Assembly: GCA_964250225.1 (NCBI GenBank) | Contig: CAXUEY010000003.1 | Span: 20,347 to 84,346 of the forward strand | Direction: 5' to 3' | Source of the DNA: Paraktedonobacter sp964250225 | GTDB lineage: Bacteria > Chloroflexota > Ktedonobacteria > Ktedonobacterales > Ktedonobacteraceae | DNA: 64,000 nt | Position numbers and translations under genes: made by a program | Notes under the pieces: generated by a model | Database searches by the model: none | Seen by the model: only the letters and a program-made list of their open reading frames with translations | What the model was told of the DNA's origin: nothing | In this document: positions 42,884 through 51,929 of the stretch, one piece after another | How positions within the stretch are numbered: position 1 is the stretch's first letter | How the letters are laid out: each line of letters begins with the position of its first letter

Positions 42884-44433
42884 ATGAATGAAGCACAGAA
42901 CACGCAGGATGCGTCCAGCCCGCATGATGCGTTGCGCGAACGTATGAATCGGGCGCGCCAGGGAGGATCTGCAAAGTATCATGAGCGTCACGCGGCACAA
43001 GGCAAGCTCTTTGTGCGTGAACGGCTGGCCCGTTTGCTGGATGCCGATTCGTTTGTCGAAGATGGGCTGCTCGCCCGTACCCTGGACGAGGGGCTGCCCG
43101 CGGACGGTATCGTGACCGGTCTGGGGACGATCAATGGGCGTCCAGTCGCGCTGATGGCCAACGATATGACCGTGAAAGCTGGCGCGTGGGGCCGGGCGAC
43201 GGTGCGCAAAATCATTCGCATTCAGCAGGAGGCTGTGGCGAGCCGCGTGCCGATGCTGTACCTTGTCGATTCAGCAGGTGCGCGCTTGAATGAGCAGTTT
43301 GATATTTTCATTGACCGCGCGCACGCCGGGCAGATTTTCTACAACCAGGCGCGCATGAGCGGCGTGGTGCCGCAGCTCTGCGTGATGTTCGGGCCATCAC
43401 CGGCAGGATCAGCCTATTTACCAGCTTTTTGCGATGTGGTGATCATGGTCGAGGGCAACGCCAGCGTCTATCTTGGCTCGCCGCGCATGGCTGAAATGGC
43501 AACGGGCGAGCAGGTCACGCTTGAGGAAATGGGCGGCGCGAGGATGCACAGCACAGTCAGCGGGCTGGGCGATGTGCTGGTACCCTCGGAGGACGAGGCG
43601 ATTGCGGCGCTGAAGCGCTACCTGTCCGTGTTGCCCACCCATTACGAGGAGCAGCCGCCCACGGCCCAGCCATGTGCGCCAGAAGCTGGACTGGATATCG
43701 AGGCCCTCATTCCCAAAGAGCAGAACAGGCCTTTCGAGATGCGCGCAGTGATCCGCGCGCTGATCGACGCGGGTTCGTGGCTGGAATTGCGCGAACTCTT
43801 TGCCCGCGAACTGTTGACCGGCTTTGCCCGTCTCGATGGCCGCCTGATCGGGATACTTGCCAACCAGCCAAAATACAAAGGTGGCGTGCTTTTCTCGGAT
43901 TCCGCCGATAAGGGCGCTCATTTCGTCTCGCTCTGTAACGCCTACAACATCCCGCTGCTCTTCTTGAGCGATGTGCCGGGCTATATGATCGGCAGAGAGG
44001 TTGAGCGTGGGGGCATTATCCGGCACGGGGCAAAGTTGCTGCACGCTATTGCTAATGCCACCGTTCCGCGCATTTGCGTAATTGTGCGCAAATCCTATGG
44101 CGCGGGCTATATGGCGATGTCGGGCGCATCCTTCCTGCCTGACGCGACTATCGCGCTCCCCACGGCCCAGCTTGCCATTATGGGGCCAGAGGCGGCTATC
44201 AATGCNNNNNNNNNNTCGCTACACTGGACCCGCGGGAACGCGCGCGTTTTGTGAAGGAAAAGCAGGAGGAGTACGTCACCAATCTCGATCCTTTGCAGGC
44301 AGCTAGCGAGTTTATGATCGATGCCATTGTCCCTGGTAGTCAGTTGCGCGACGAGTTGATCAGGCGTTTTCGTCACTATGCGCGCAAAGCACACCAGCCC
44401 GTTGCACGCCGCAACGTCGTCCTGAGGGGATAG
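42884..44433 (+). CDS. Acyl-CoA carboxylase carboxyltransferase (beta) subunit
   Basis: The carboxyltransferase half of a biotin-dependent acyl-CoA carboxylase (MCC/PCC type), with both crotonase-like lobes: GKLFVRERLARLLD, VDSAGARLNEQ, GPSPAGSAYLPAFCD, YLGSPRMAEMATGEQV, EEMGGARMHSTVSG in the N-lobe and FARLDGRLIGILANQPKYKGG, LSDVPGYMIG, and RKSYGAGYMAMSG in the C-lobe. A 10-N gap at 44206-44215 follows GPEAAINA and changes the frame; after it ATLDPRERARFVKEKQEEY continues the family sequence to the stop at 44433. About ten residues are missing in the gap. The partner biotin carboxylase/BCCP subunit is not in this window. It is the first gene of the plus-strand arm. Confidence 0.92.
44206..44215. 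other. Assembly gap (10 N) inside the carboxyltransferase gene
   Basis: Placeholder gap; the two sides are in different frames, so its true length is not 10. Confidence 0.95.
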
Positions 44434-44437
44434 CGCT

Positions 44438-45604
44438 ATGGATTTTCAACTGACGCCGGAACATCAGCGTTTGCAGCAGGCAGTGCGCGAGATTGTGGGG
44501 CGGTTTGACGCTGGCTACTGGCAGGAACTTGACCGCAGCCAGAGTTTTCCTGAAGAACTCTGGGGCCAGCTCGCGCAGCATGGTTACCTGGGCGTTGCCA
44601 TCCCAAAGAAGTATGGCGGTCTGGGCTTTGGCATGCTTGAGATGAGCCTGATCGTCGAAGAAATTGCCGCGGCGGGTGCGGGCGCGCTGGCCGGGCTGCT
44701 GTATGTGCTGACGCCGGTCTTTGGTGGCATTTCTTTAAACGTGCACGGCTCCGAGGAGCAGAAGGCCAGCTATCTGCCGCGCATCGCCAGGGGAGAACTG
44801 GAGTTCGCGCTGGGTATGACCGAAGCTGAAGCGGGCACAAACACGCTGGCGGTCCAGACCACAGCGACGCGTTGCGCGGGGGGATATCGCATCACTGGGA
44901 TGAAAAACTATGTCTCTGCGATGCAACGCGCGAAAGGCATTGTGATTGTGGCACGGACCAGCCCGGCCTCGCCAGAGAAGCGCACCTCTGGCCTCTCGCT
45001 TTTTGTCGCCGATCCAACTGATCCGGCTGTGACCTACCAGCCTGTTGAGAAGGTCGGGCTGCGCTACGTCTATCTCAATCGCGTCTGGTTCAACGATCTT
45101 TTTGTACCCGAAGAGGCGCGGCTGGGAGAAGAGGGCAACGGCTGGCGCCTGCTGCTCGACACGCTGAACCCTGAACGCATCTGCCTGACCGCCGGGTCGA
45201 TTGGCACGGGTGAACTGGCGCTGCGCCTGGCGAGCGCTTTTGCGCGTGAACGCGTGGTCTTCGGGCGGCCCATCGGGAGCAATCAGGGTATCCAGTTCCC
45301 GCTCGCCAGACACAAGGCCGAGCTTGAAGCGGCGCGCCTGTTGAATCACAAAGCGGCCTGGCTCTACGATACGGGCCAGCCGTGTGGCGCTGAGGCGAAC
45401 ATGGCGACGTTGGTGGGCACGCAGGCGGGTTTTGCCGCGACCGACCGGGCCATGCAGACGCTGGGGGGCGCGGGCTATCTCAATGAGGGAGGGATCGAGC
45501 GGCTCTGGCGTGATGCTCGTCTATTCCAGATTGCGCCCATCACGCAGGAAATGACACTCTCGTATGTGGCCGAGCACGTGCTTGGTCTCCCCAAATCCTA
45601 CTAA
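44438..45604 (+). CDS. Acyl-CoA dehydrogenase (IVD/LCAD-type base position)
   Basis: Flavin enzyme that oxidises acyl-CoA to 2-enoyl-CoA. Family lines: MDFQLTPEHQRLQQAVRE, MTEAEAGTNTLAV, RITGMKNYVS, and FGRPIGSNQGIQFPLA, TLGGAGYLNEGGIERLWRDARLF. At the usual catalytic-Glu position (YEGT of MCAD) the sequence has IAPITQ, with Pro367. Instead Glu246 in NPERICLTAG aligns with the base of isovaleryl-CoA and long-chain acyl-CoA dehydrogenases (position of Thr255 in MCAD). This favours a branched or bulky substrate. It starts 4 bases after the carboxyltransferase stop with GAGGGG upstream. Confidence 0.92.
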   Translation: MDFQLTPEHQRLQQAVREIVGRFDAGYWQELDRSQSFPEELWGQLAQHGYLGVAIPKKYGGLGFGMLEMSLIVEEIAAAGAGALAGLLYVLTPVFGGISLNVHGSEEQKASYLPRIARGELEFALGMTEAEAGTNTLAVQTTATRCAGGYRITGMKNYVSAMQRAKGIVIVARTSPASPEKRTSGLSLFVADPTDPAVTYQPVEKVGLRYVYLNRVWFNDLFVPEEARLGEEGNGWRLLLDTLNPERICLTAGSIGTGELALRLASAFARERVVFGRPIGSNQGIQFPLARHKAELEAARLLNHKAAWLYDTGQPCGAEANMATLVGTQAGFAATDRAMQTLGGAGYLNEGGIERLWRDARLFQIAPITQEMTLSYVAEHVLGLPKSY

Positions 45605-45703
45605 GACGGTTATACATGGATTAGTCTTGAGTGGACAGCGTTTTGAGAAATAGTGTGATAGAACGTCCCCGGACAAGCAAATTTGCACTCAGGAGGTTTT
45701 TGT

Positions 45704-47035
45704 ATGACGATCTGGCACGAAGCTGAGGCGCTCTCCTCCGATGAAGCGCGCCGTGTGCAGAATGAGGCGCTGGGCCAGCAACTGGCGTATCTGGCCGAGC
45801 AGAGCACCTTTTATCAGGAGAAGATCGGCCAGCAGACCATGCGCAGTGTCCAGACGGTTGACGCGTTGGCAGAACTGCCATTCACGGAAAAGACCGAGCT
45901 GCGCGCTAGCTTAGCTGCTGCCCCGCCGCTTGGCCGACATGTCGCCGCTCCTCTAGAAAGCATCGTGCAGGTGCAGGCCTCTTCGGGGACTACCGGCTCA
46001 CCGTCGTATGTTGGCTTGACGGCGCGCGATGTCGAGGTCTGGAACGAGCTGGGCGCGCGCACCATGTTCGCCAATGGCTTGCGGCCCGGCATGTGGTGCC
46101 TGCATGCCTTTGGCATGGGAAAAGGCTTTGTGGGCGGCCTGCCTATCGTGAATATTTTGCACCATTTGCGCATTGTCGATTTGCCGATTGGGGCCGAGGC
46201 AGGCGTTGAACGTTTGCTGCGCGTGCTGGCCGATGCTCGTCCCACCGCCCTGGTTGGCACGCCCAATTTCCTGGCGTATCTGGCGGAACAGGCGCCCGCT
46301 GTGCTTGGCAGAGAGGCGTCAACGCTGGGCGTGCGCGTGATTTCAACGGGCGGCGAGCCAGGAGGCGGCATCCCCGCGCTACGCAAGCATCTGGAGCAGT
46401 TGTGGAACGCGGATGTCAGAGAGATGCTGGGAGGCACTGACCTGGCCTGTACGTATTGGGGAGAGTGCGAAGTCAAAGATGGTATGCATTTTCACTCGCC
46501 TGACCTGATGATCGCGGAACTGATCGATCCGGTTTCGGGGGCGGTGCTTGTACCGCGTGAAGGGGTGGAGGGCGAACTGGTGTACACGGCCCTGCGCAGG
46601 GAAGCCTCGCCCCTGCTGCGTTTTCGCACTCATGATCATGTAGTCGTGACCGGCACGAGCTGCATCTGCGGACGCACGGGCTTCAAAATTCGCGTGCTGG
46701 GGCGCACCGACGATATGTTGATTGTGCGCGGCATCAACGTCTTCCCGGCGGCTATCCAGACGCTCTTGCTGGAGCAGCGGCCTCTGGTGACGGGCCATTT
46801 CCGTATTCGCGTGACCTTCCCCGGCCATTCGACGCAGCAGGCCTTGCCGCTCGTCGTAGAGTGTGGTACACAGGTGGAGCTTGAGGCTACGGACGGGCTT
46901 GCCCGGCGTCTGGAGGAAATCTTGCGCAGCGCGCTGAGCTTCAAGGCAGCCATCACGATGGTGCCTGCGGGAACATTCGAGCGGCCTGGTGTGGCAAAAG
47001 TTTCGTTGATCCAACGAACGGAGGTGAGCCAATGA
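45704..47035 (+). CDS. Phenylacetate-CoA ligase (PaaK)-family adenylate-forming enzyme
   Basis: The PaaK branch of the ANL superfamily: the P-loop is VQASSGTTGSPSYVGLT, then WNELGARTMFANGLRPG, the middle block VRVISTGGEPGG, GGTDLACTYWGEC and the family C-terminal HDHVVVTGTSCICGRTG, RIRVLGRTDDMLIVRGINVFP. It should activate an aromatic or other carboxylic acid to the CoA ester, the likely entry step of the cluster. AGGAGG lies 9 bases before ATG 45704; the alternative ATG 45683 precedes the ribosome site. Its stop overlaps the next gene as ATGA. Confidence 0.92.
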   Translation: MTIWHEAEALSSDEARRVQNEALGQQLAYLAEQSTFYQEKIGQQTMRSVQTVDALAELPFTEKTELRASLAAAPPLGRHVAAPLESIVQVQASSGTTGSPSYVGLTARDVEVWNELGARTMFANGLRPGMWCLHAFGMGKGFVGGLPIVNILHHLRIVDLPIGAEAGVERLLRVLADARPTALVGTPNFLAYLAEQAPAVLGREASTLGVRVISTGGEPGGGIPALRKHLEQLWNADVREMLGGTDLACTYWGECEVKDGMHFHSPDLMIAELIDPVSGAVLVPREGVEGELVYTALRREASPLLRFRTHDHVVVTGTSCICGRTGFKIRVLGRTDDMLIVRGINVFPAAIQTLLLEQRPLVTGHFRIRVTFPGHSTQQALPLVVECGTQVELEATDGLARRLEEILRSALSFKAAITMVPAGTFERPGVAKVSLIQRTEVSQ

Positions 47036-47964
47036 GATCTCAGCACGTCCTGCTCCGCGAGGAGGGCCCACGCGATGGATGGCAGAACATCGAGGCGGCC
47101 TTTATCCCCACTGAGGTCAAGCTCGCGTATATTCACCGCCTGGCCGCCGCAGGTTTGCCGCGCATTACCGTGACCTCATTTGTGCGACCTGAGTGGGTGC
47201 CGCAGTTGGCCGACGCGGAAGCTGTCGTCCGGGGCTTGCAACGCCATGCCGGAGTGCAGTTTGGCGTGCTGGTCCCCAATCTGCGCGGTTTGCAACGGGC
47301 GCTGGTGGCTCGCGAGGCTGGCTCGCCCATCGATGAGGTCTCATTCGTGATCTCCGCCAGCGAGACTCATAACCGGCGCAACGTTAACCGTTCCATCGAA
47401 GAATCCCTGCGCGACCTGTCTGGCGCCATCGCCCAGGCTAGAGCGTCGAGCCTGCACGTGATTGGCGGCATCGCGACGGTCTTTGGCTGCTCCTTTGAGG
47501 GCAGGGTTTCAGAGGAGCGGGTGATCCATATTGCCCGCGCGCTCGTGGACATGGGGGCCGCAGAACTTACGTTGGGCGATACGACGGGGATGGCGAACCC
47601 ATTGCAGGTGGAGCGCGTGCTCTCCCGGCTTCAGGAGGCGGTTCCCGGCACGCGTCTCACCCCGCACTTTCACAACACGCGTGGCGCGGCCCTGGCCAAT
47701 ATCTACGCGGCCTGGTGCCTGGGTATCGATTCATTTGAGGCGGCCTTTGGCGAGTTGGGAGGTTGCCAGTTTGCCAGGGGCGCTACGGGCAATGTCGCCA
47801 CTGAAGATGTGGCCTCGCTGCTGCATGAAATGAATGTTGAAACAGGTGTTGACCTCGAAGCACTTGTCGCACTTACCCGCGATTTTGGCGCGTTCCTCGG
47901 TCAACGCCTGGATAGCCATCTTGTGACGGCTGGCCCTGTTCGCTGGGAACGTGGGGATGCGTGA
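47032..47964 (+). CDS. Hydroxymethylglutaryl-CoA lyase-like enzyme
   Basis: A DRE-TIM/HMGL-like barrel: LREEGPRDGWQN (the catalytic Arg-Asp pair), GDTTGMANPLQV, the metal-binding HFHNTRGAALAN, and the mobile Cys loop GGCQFARGATGNVATEDV. These are the residues needed to cleave a 3-hydroxy-3-methylglutaryl-type CoA into acetyl-CoA and a ketoacid. It would end the pathway laid out by the cluster. The HxHN (for HxHD) variant is common among HMGL-like paralogues and may mean another acyl chain. Coupled to the PaaK-like gene by a four-base overlap, with GGAGGTGA upstream of the ATG. Confidence 0.9.
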   Translation: MRSQHVLLREEGPRDGWQNIEAAFIPTEVKLAYIHRLAAAGLPRITVTSFVRPEWVPQLADAEAVVRGLQRHAGVQFGVLVPNLRGLQRALVAREAGSPIDEVSFVISASETHNRRNVNRSIEESLRDLSGAIAQARASSLHVIGGIATVFGCSFEGRVSEERVIHIARALVDMGAAELTLGDTTGMANPLQVERVLSRLQEAVPGTRLTPHFHNTRGAALANIYAAWCLGIDSFEAAFGELGGCQFARGATGNVATEDVASLLHEMNVETGVDLEALVALTRDFGAFLGQRLDSHLVTAGPVRWERGDA

Positions 47965-48050
47965 GGAAGAGAGGATAGAACGGCGCGAAAGCACTTGATG
48001 TGCAAATTCCGGGCGGTGTACCCCATTGTTGCAACAAATGTGTGGGGGGC

Positions 48051-48623
48051 TTAGCGGCGCAGGAGTCCCTGTAAAAGCAACTGGACATATTGATCGGCGA
48101 TGGCACCGGCGCCCAGTTCCCCGCTGGCGCGATACCAGGAGGTCATACTATTGAGGGAGGCGAGGATGAGTGTGGCGGTCAGGTTGGGGTTTGTTGAAAG
48201 CAACGCTCCCTCGGTTACGCCCGCCTTGATCGTGGTGCGATAGATCTGTTCATATTCGTCGCGCAACGTCGCAATCTGTTCGTGGCGTGGCGACGAGAGA
48301 TACTGCCAGTCGCGCAGGAACACGGTTGCGCGTTCGATGTGATCGATCACCACCTGCACGTGGGCGCGTAACATTCCCTCAAGGCGCTCGGCGGCTGGCA
48401 GCTCCGCCTCCGTCCAGGGGCGTACCGCGCTGAAAAAACGCTCGGCCCAGTCAGAGATAATGCCCCAGAGTAAATCTTCCTTCGAGGAGACGTGCGCGTA
48501 GAGGCTGCCGCCTAAGATATCAAGCTCACGAGCGATATCGCGCATCGAAGTTGCGGCATACCCGCGTTGGCTGAAGAGCCTGCCCGCCGTATCATAGACC
48601 TGTTCTTTGCGTGGAGATTCCAT
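48051..48623 (-). CDS. TetR-family regulator of the CoA cluster (putative)
   Basis: TetR fold with the DNA-binding part at residues about 5-50: EQVYDTAGRLFSQRGYAATS, MRDIARELDILGGSLYAHV, SSKEDLLWGI. The C-terminal helices (YEQIYRTTIKAGVTEGALL, ATLILASLNSMTSWYR) match the TetR_C type seen in regulators of acyl-CoA catabolism. ATG 48623 is preferred over the GTG three bases upstream because AAAGGA is then 5 bases away. It is convergent with the plus-strand arm and is the only regulator in the cluster, so it is the best candidate to bind the twin CAAACAA palindromes; no such palindrome lies at its own promoter. Confidence 0.9.
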   Translation of the reverse strand: MESPRKEQVYDTAGRLFSQRGYAATSMRDIARELDILGGSLYAHVSSKEDLLWGIISDWAERFFSAVRPWTEAELPAAERLEGMLRAHVQVVIDHIERATVFLRDWQYLSSPRHEQIATLRDEYEQIYRTTIKAGVTEGALLSTNPNLTATLILASLNSMTSWYRASGELGAGAIADQYVQLLLQGLLRR

Positions 48624-48997
48624 CACGTTCCTTTCGACTCAACTGCCCTGTACCTGTGGCTGGACGGCGAGGTGGTACGACAGAGCCAGGCAAAAGCCCC
48701 GACTCAACCAGGGCACTGCGTCCTGCTTTATCTGTCAGAGCCATCCTATCACGCGGCATAAGGGGAGAGCAAACCCGCGTGTTGCCTGCGACCAGTGGTC
48801 TCCACGCTGAGGGAGTTGCGTGTGCAACGTGAGCGGTGTGCTATACTGAGTAGGATATTTTTCCAGACCCACGCGCCAGGGAAATGCCCGCGTACTGTGT
48901 TCCATCGAGGGTGCAGGGGCGGCGAAAGAGCGTCGGCATCGACTGTGCTTGAGCAGCGTCTCTCCTGGCTACTACAACACTAAGGGAGCAGAGCGCT
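48624..48997. other. Intergenic region with extended -10 promoter and long leader of the SHMT gene
   Basis: TGCTATACT at 48839-48847 is an extended -10 element on the plus strand. Transcription from it would give a leader of about 145 bases before the SHMT start. The leader is GC-rich and partly self-complementary, but I recognise neither a glycine nor a ZTP riboswitch core. No gene is seen. Confidence 0.4.
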
Positions 48998-50290
48998 ATG
49001 ACTGTCGATATTTCTGACATTGAACATATTCTGGCCGAGGCCCGTACCTGGCGCCAGACGCAGACCATCAACCTGATTGCCAGCGAGAACACGCCCAGCG
49101 AGGCCGTGCGCCGCGTGCAGGTTTCCGACTTTATGGGCCGCTACGCCGAGGGGCATCCCAACCAGGGCGAGCAGGTCAATCGCTATTACCAGGGTACCGG
49201 CCACATCGACCAGATCGAACTGCTGGCCGAGCACGAGATCAAGGAGCTGTTTGGGGCGCGCCAGGCCGATGTGCGCCCGATCAGCGGCAACGCGGCGAAT
49301 ACGGCGCTCGCGCTGGGCTGGCTGCGCGGCGGCGATACGGTTATTGCCAACTCAACCGACGCGGGCGGCCATATCAGCCACGGACCGGTAGGCGTGTTTG
49401 GACGCCGCATCCAGAATCGCGGCCAGGTGCTCAAGCTGGGCGGCGAGAAGTCCGTGAACCTGCACTATCTGCCGCTGACGCCCGACCATTACCACGTGGA
49501 TGCCGCCAAAACTATCGAACTGATCGAGCAGGTTGCGCCGCAGATGGTCATCCTGGGCAAGAGCCTCTTCCTCTTCCCGGAGCCAGTTGAAGAGATCGCG
49601 GCCTTCTGCAAAACCAAAAACATCCCTGTGCTCTATGATGGCGCGCACGTCCTGGGCCTGATCGCCGGCGGCCAGTTTCAAGATCCTCTGCACCAGGGCG
49701 CGACCTGGCTGACGGGTAGCACACACAAGACCTTCCCCGGCCCCCAGCGCGGCGTAGTCCTGGGCAACCTCGATCCTGAGGGCGAAAAGAAATTCTGGCC
49801 TGCCGCTGATCGCGGTGTCTTCCCCGGCTCGTCCAGCAACCACCATCTTAACACCTTGCCCGCCCTGGTCGTGGCCACGCGCGAGATGCGCAAGTATGGG
49901 CGCGAGTACGCGGCTCAGATTGTGCGCAACGCTCAGGTCCTCGGCAAGAGCCTGGATGCGCTGGGCACGCCCGTCGAGGCGCGCGACTTTGGGTACACGC
50001 AGAGCCACCAGATCGCCGTTAACGTCGCCCACGCGGGCGGCGGCGTCGAAGTGGCCAAACGCCTGGAGGCCAACGATATCATCGTCAACTACAACATGCT
50101 GCCCGGCGACACCGACCCGCGCAACCCCTCCGGCTTGCGCGTGGGCGTGCCCGAAATGACCCGCTTCGGTATGGACGAACAGGCGATGGGCGAACTGGCC
50201 CAACTGATGCACGACGCTATCCAGGGGAAAAACGTCAAAGCGCAGGTGAATGCGCTGCGTGGTCGCTTTTTAGAGATGAAATTCGTCTAA
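48998..50290 (+). CDS. glyA: Serine hydroxymethyltransferase (archaeal-like subgroup)
   Basis: PLP enzyme interconverting serine and glycine with a folate-type C1 carrier. Family lines: INLIASENTPSEAVR, GRYAEGHPNQGEQVNRYYQG, RPISGNAANTALALGWLRGGD, DGAHVLGLIAGGQFQDPLHQGA, and the PLP Lys in TGSTHKTFPGPQRG. At 430 residues, with a GHPNQG loop and LKLGGEKSVNLHYLPL, it is closer to the archaeal branch than to the standard bacterial GlyA; a second, ordinary glyA elsewhere would then be expected (inference). GGGAG lies 10 bases before the ATG. A stem-loop follows the gene. Confidence 0.88.
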   Translation: MTVDISDIEHILAEARTWRQTQTINLIASENTPSEAVRRVQVSDFMGRYAEGHPNQGEQVNRYYQGTGHIDQIELLAEHEIKELFGARQADVRPISGNAANTALALGWLRGGDTVIANSTDAGGHISHGPVGVFGRRIQNRGQVLKLGGEKSVNLHYLPLTPDHYHVDAAKTIELIEQVAPQMVILGKSLFLFPEPVEEIAAFCKTKNIPVLYDGAHVLGLIAGGQFQDPLHQGATWLTGSTHKTFPGPQRGVVLGNLDPEGEKKFWPAADRGVFPGSSSNHHLNTLPALVVATREMRKYGREYAAQIVRNAQVLGKSLDALGTPVEARDFGYTQSHQIAVNVAHAGGGVEVAKRLEANDIIVNYNMLPGDTDPRNPSGLRVGVPEMTRFGMDEQAMGELAQLMHDAIQGKNVKAQVNALRGRFLEMKFV

Positions 50291-50435
50291 AAACTGTCAC
50301 ACATAATGCGTGGATTTCTGACCAATCGATTGCTCTGTAGCTCTGCAAGGGAGGAACAATTCCTTTTGCAAAAGAGCAAGCATGTCCGGGATTAGGATTG
50401 TAACAAAAAGCGCGTTTTTGCGATTATATAAGTGG

Positions 50436-50470
50436 AGGGTCTGCTGAGCTGGCGACGCACGGCAGACCCT
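50436..50470. terminator. Stem-loop between convergent genes
   Basis: AGGGTCTGC (50436-50444) pairs with GCAGACCCT (50462-50470), followed on the plus strand by AAAAATTTTA, which serves both directions. Confidence 0.65.
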
Positions 50471-50503
50471 AAAAATTTTACTACCCCCTACAGCTCTGCT
50501 TGT

Positions 50504-51355
50504 TCACATTTTCGACTTTTCGGTTTTCACCAGCGGTGAACCTATGGGTGTAGCCACATCCTTTTTGAAGGTTGTATCTTTTTTCGTGATGGTGAGGTAG
50601 GCGACGATGATGAAAATCGTACCCAGGAAGAGCGCACTTGCTGGCATCGTGCCCAGCCCCAGTCCACCATCGCTTCTGGGTTGGGATAAATAATCACCAA
50701 GCGAGGCACCGAGAGGACGCGTCAGAATATACGCGATCCAGAAGGCCAGGACCGCGTTCAGCTTGAAACGCAGGTGAGCGATGGTCACAGCTGCGATCAA
50801 TGCACCAAACAGGAGCGCTGATACAGCATAGCCTAGATTCAGACGCTCTGCCGTCAGGTCTCCCGCCGCCGTGCCCAGGGCAAAGGTAAACAGAATGGCT
50901 AACCAGTAGAAGGCTTCTCGCCGCGTGGTGTAAATGGTGTGGACGGATAGGGTTTTCTCACACGCATACCATACTGCGAAGATAGCGACTAAGGTGAGAC
51001 CGAAGACGATAGTGGCTATCTCCAGAGGCACTCCAAAATTATCGGTGAGATTATCTGTAATCAGCGTGCCAACGATACTGATCAGGACAACTGCGAGCCA
51101 GTAGATACCAGATATGTATCTTCTCGCTGTAAACTGAAAGCAGAGCACGATCACCAACAAGCTGGTCATAACAAATGTTGTACCTGTTAAGCCCAGATGA
51201 AGATTTGTATTGAGAAAATCTGCGGCGGTCTCGCCAACCGTCGTACATAAAATTTTAATGATCCAGAAGTAGATGGTGATTTCTGGTACTTTGTTGAGCA
51301 TTCGGCGCCCTATTGCGGCTACATCATGTCGCTGCCAATTCTTCAATATGTTCAC
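50504..51355 (-). CDS. COG4705-type membrane protein with four internal repeats
   Basis: Unknown function. Eight hydrophobic segments are arranged as four pairs, each with an aromatic-Trp start and a Gly-x-x-x-x-Asp turn: FWIIKILCTTVGETAADFL, YWLAVVLISIVGTLITDNL, YWLAILFTFALGTAAGDLT, FWIAYILTRPLGASLGDYL. This fourfold plan is typical of the uncharacterised COG4705 membrane-anchored proteins. The cytoplasmic tail is Lys-rich. GTG 51355 is used as start. It is an isolated gene between terminators at 50436-50470 and 51551-51597. Confidence 0.8.
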   Translation of the reverse strand: MNILKNWQRHDVAAIGRRMLNKVPEITIYFWIIKILCTTVGETAADFLNTNLHLGLTGTTFVMTSLLVIVLCFQFTARRYISGIYWLAVVLISIVGTLITDNLTDNFGVPLEIATIVFGLTLVAIFAVWYACEKTLSVHTIYTTRREAFYWLAILFTFALGTAAGDLTAERLNLGYAVSALLFGALIAAVTIAHLRFKLNAVLAFWIAYILTRPLGASLGDYLSQPRSDGGLGLGTMPASALFLGTIFIIVAYLTITKKDTTFKKDVATPIGSPLVKTEKSKM

Positions 51356-51550
51356 TACTCACATCTCCCTTGCAAAGATTCATCGCTCTTTTTGGATGAT
51401 CCTCTTCCTGCTCTTTTCTCCCTTTCCACTGTACTCGGCGATTCAAGCGAGATCGCTCTATATGTGGATTGCCAACTACATTTCAGCTCTGGACTGATCT
51501 CAATTTTTAGCGAGGCTTGGTTTTCACCAGAAAAACATGGGCGTTTCTAC

Positions 51551-51597
51551 ATAAATGGGGGAAGATCTGGAAATAGGCCAGATCTTCCCCCATTTAT
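51551..51597. terminator. 20-bp perfect stem-loop
   Basis: Bases 51551-51570 and 51578-51597 are exact reverse complements with a 7-base loop. It lies downstream of the DUF2945 gene (minus strand). Confidence 0.85.
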
Positions 51598-51605
51598 TAT
51601 TTCTT

Positions 51606-51818
51606 TTACCCGATTTTCTTCAATGCAGACCCCTTGTGCATTGCTTCGTGCTCGGTCTTGTCGCTTTTAATCTGATATTGCGGCTCATCTTCAGAAGCAT
51701 GCACTGTATGCCCATGAAAACTGGTCTCCGAGGTGATTTTCTTGATGATCGTGCCTGAGACGCGGCCTGCCTCAGAGTTCCATTCAACATGGTCGCCGAC
51801 TTTAAATTGTTCAGTCAT
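51606..51818 (-). CDS. DUF2945 / HVA1-like small TUDOR-fold protein
   Basis: A 70-residue protein whose N-terminal line FKVGDHVEWNSEAGRVSGTI and middle TVHASEDEPQYQIKSDKT match DUF2945 (hypervirulence-associated TUDOR domain). The family is small, cytoplasmic and of unknown role. The tail HEAMHKGSALKKIG is also typical. GAGGAG lies before the ATG, and a strong terminator follows the stop by 8 bases, so it is a single-gene unit. Confidence 0.85.
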   Translation of the reverse strand: MTEQFKVGDHVEWNSEAGRVSGTIIKKITSETSFHGHTVHASEDEPQYQIKSDKTEHEAMHKGSALKKIG

Positions 51819-51929
51819 GTTTTTCTCCTCTCTCTTTGCATTACGTCTGGGTCTTTTTAAGAGAGACAGAGAAATATAAGCAGAGATTTGCGTCGCACTG
51901 ATTCTCTGTGATCTTTTGTCGGAGCACCA

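Noticed and set aside
48855..48997. Glycine or ZTP riboswitch in the SHMT leader
   Set aside because: The conserved core sequences of both classes are not found by eye.
49352..50212. Antisense frame (286 codons) in the SHMT gene
   Set aside because: Codon-bias shadow of a highly conserved enzyme; no ribosome site.
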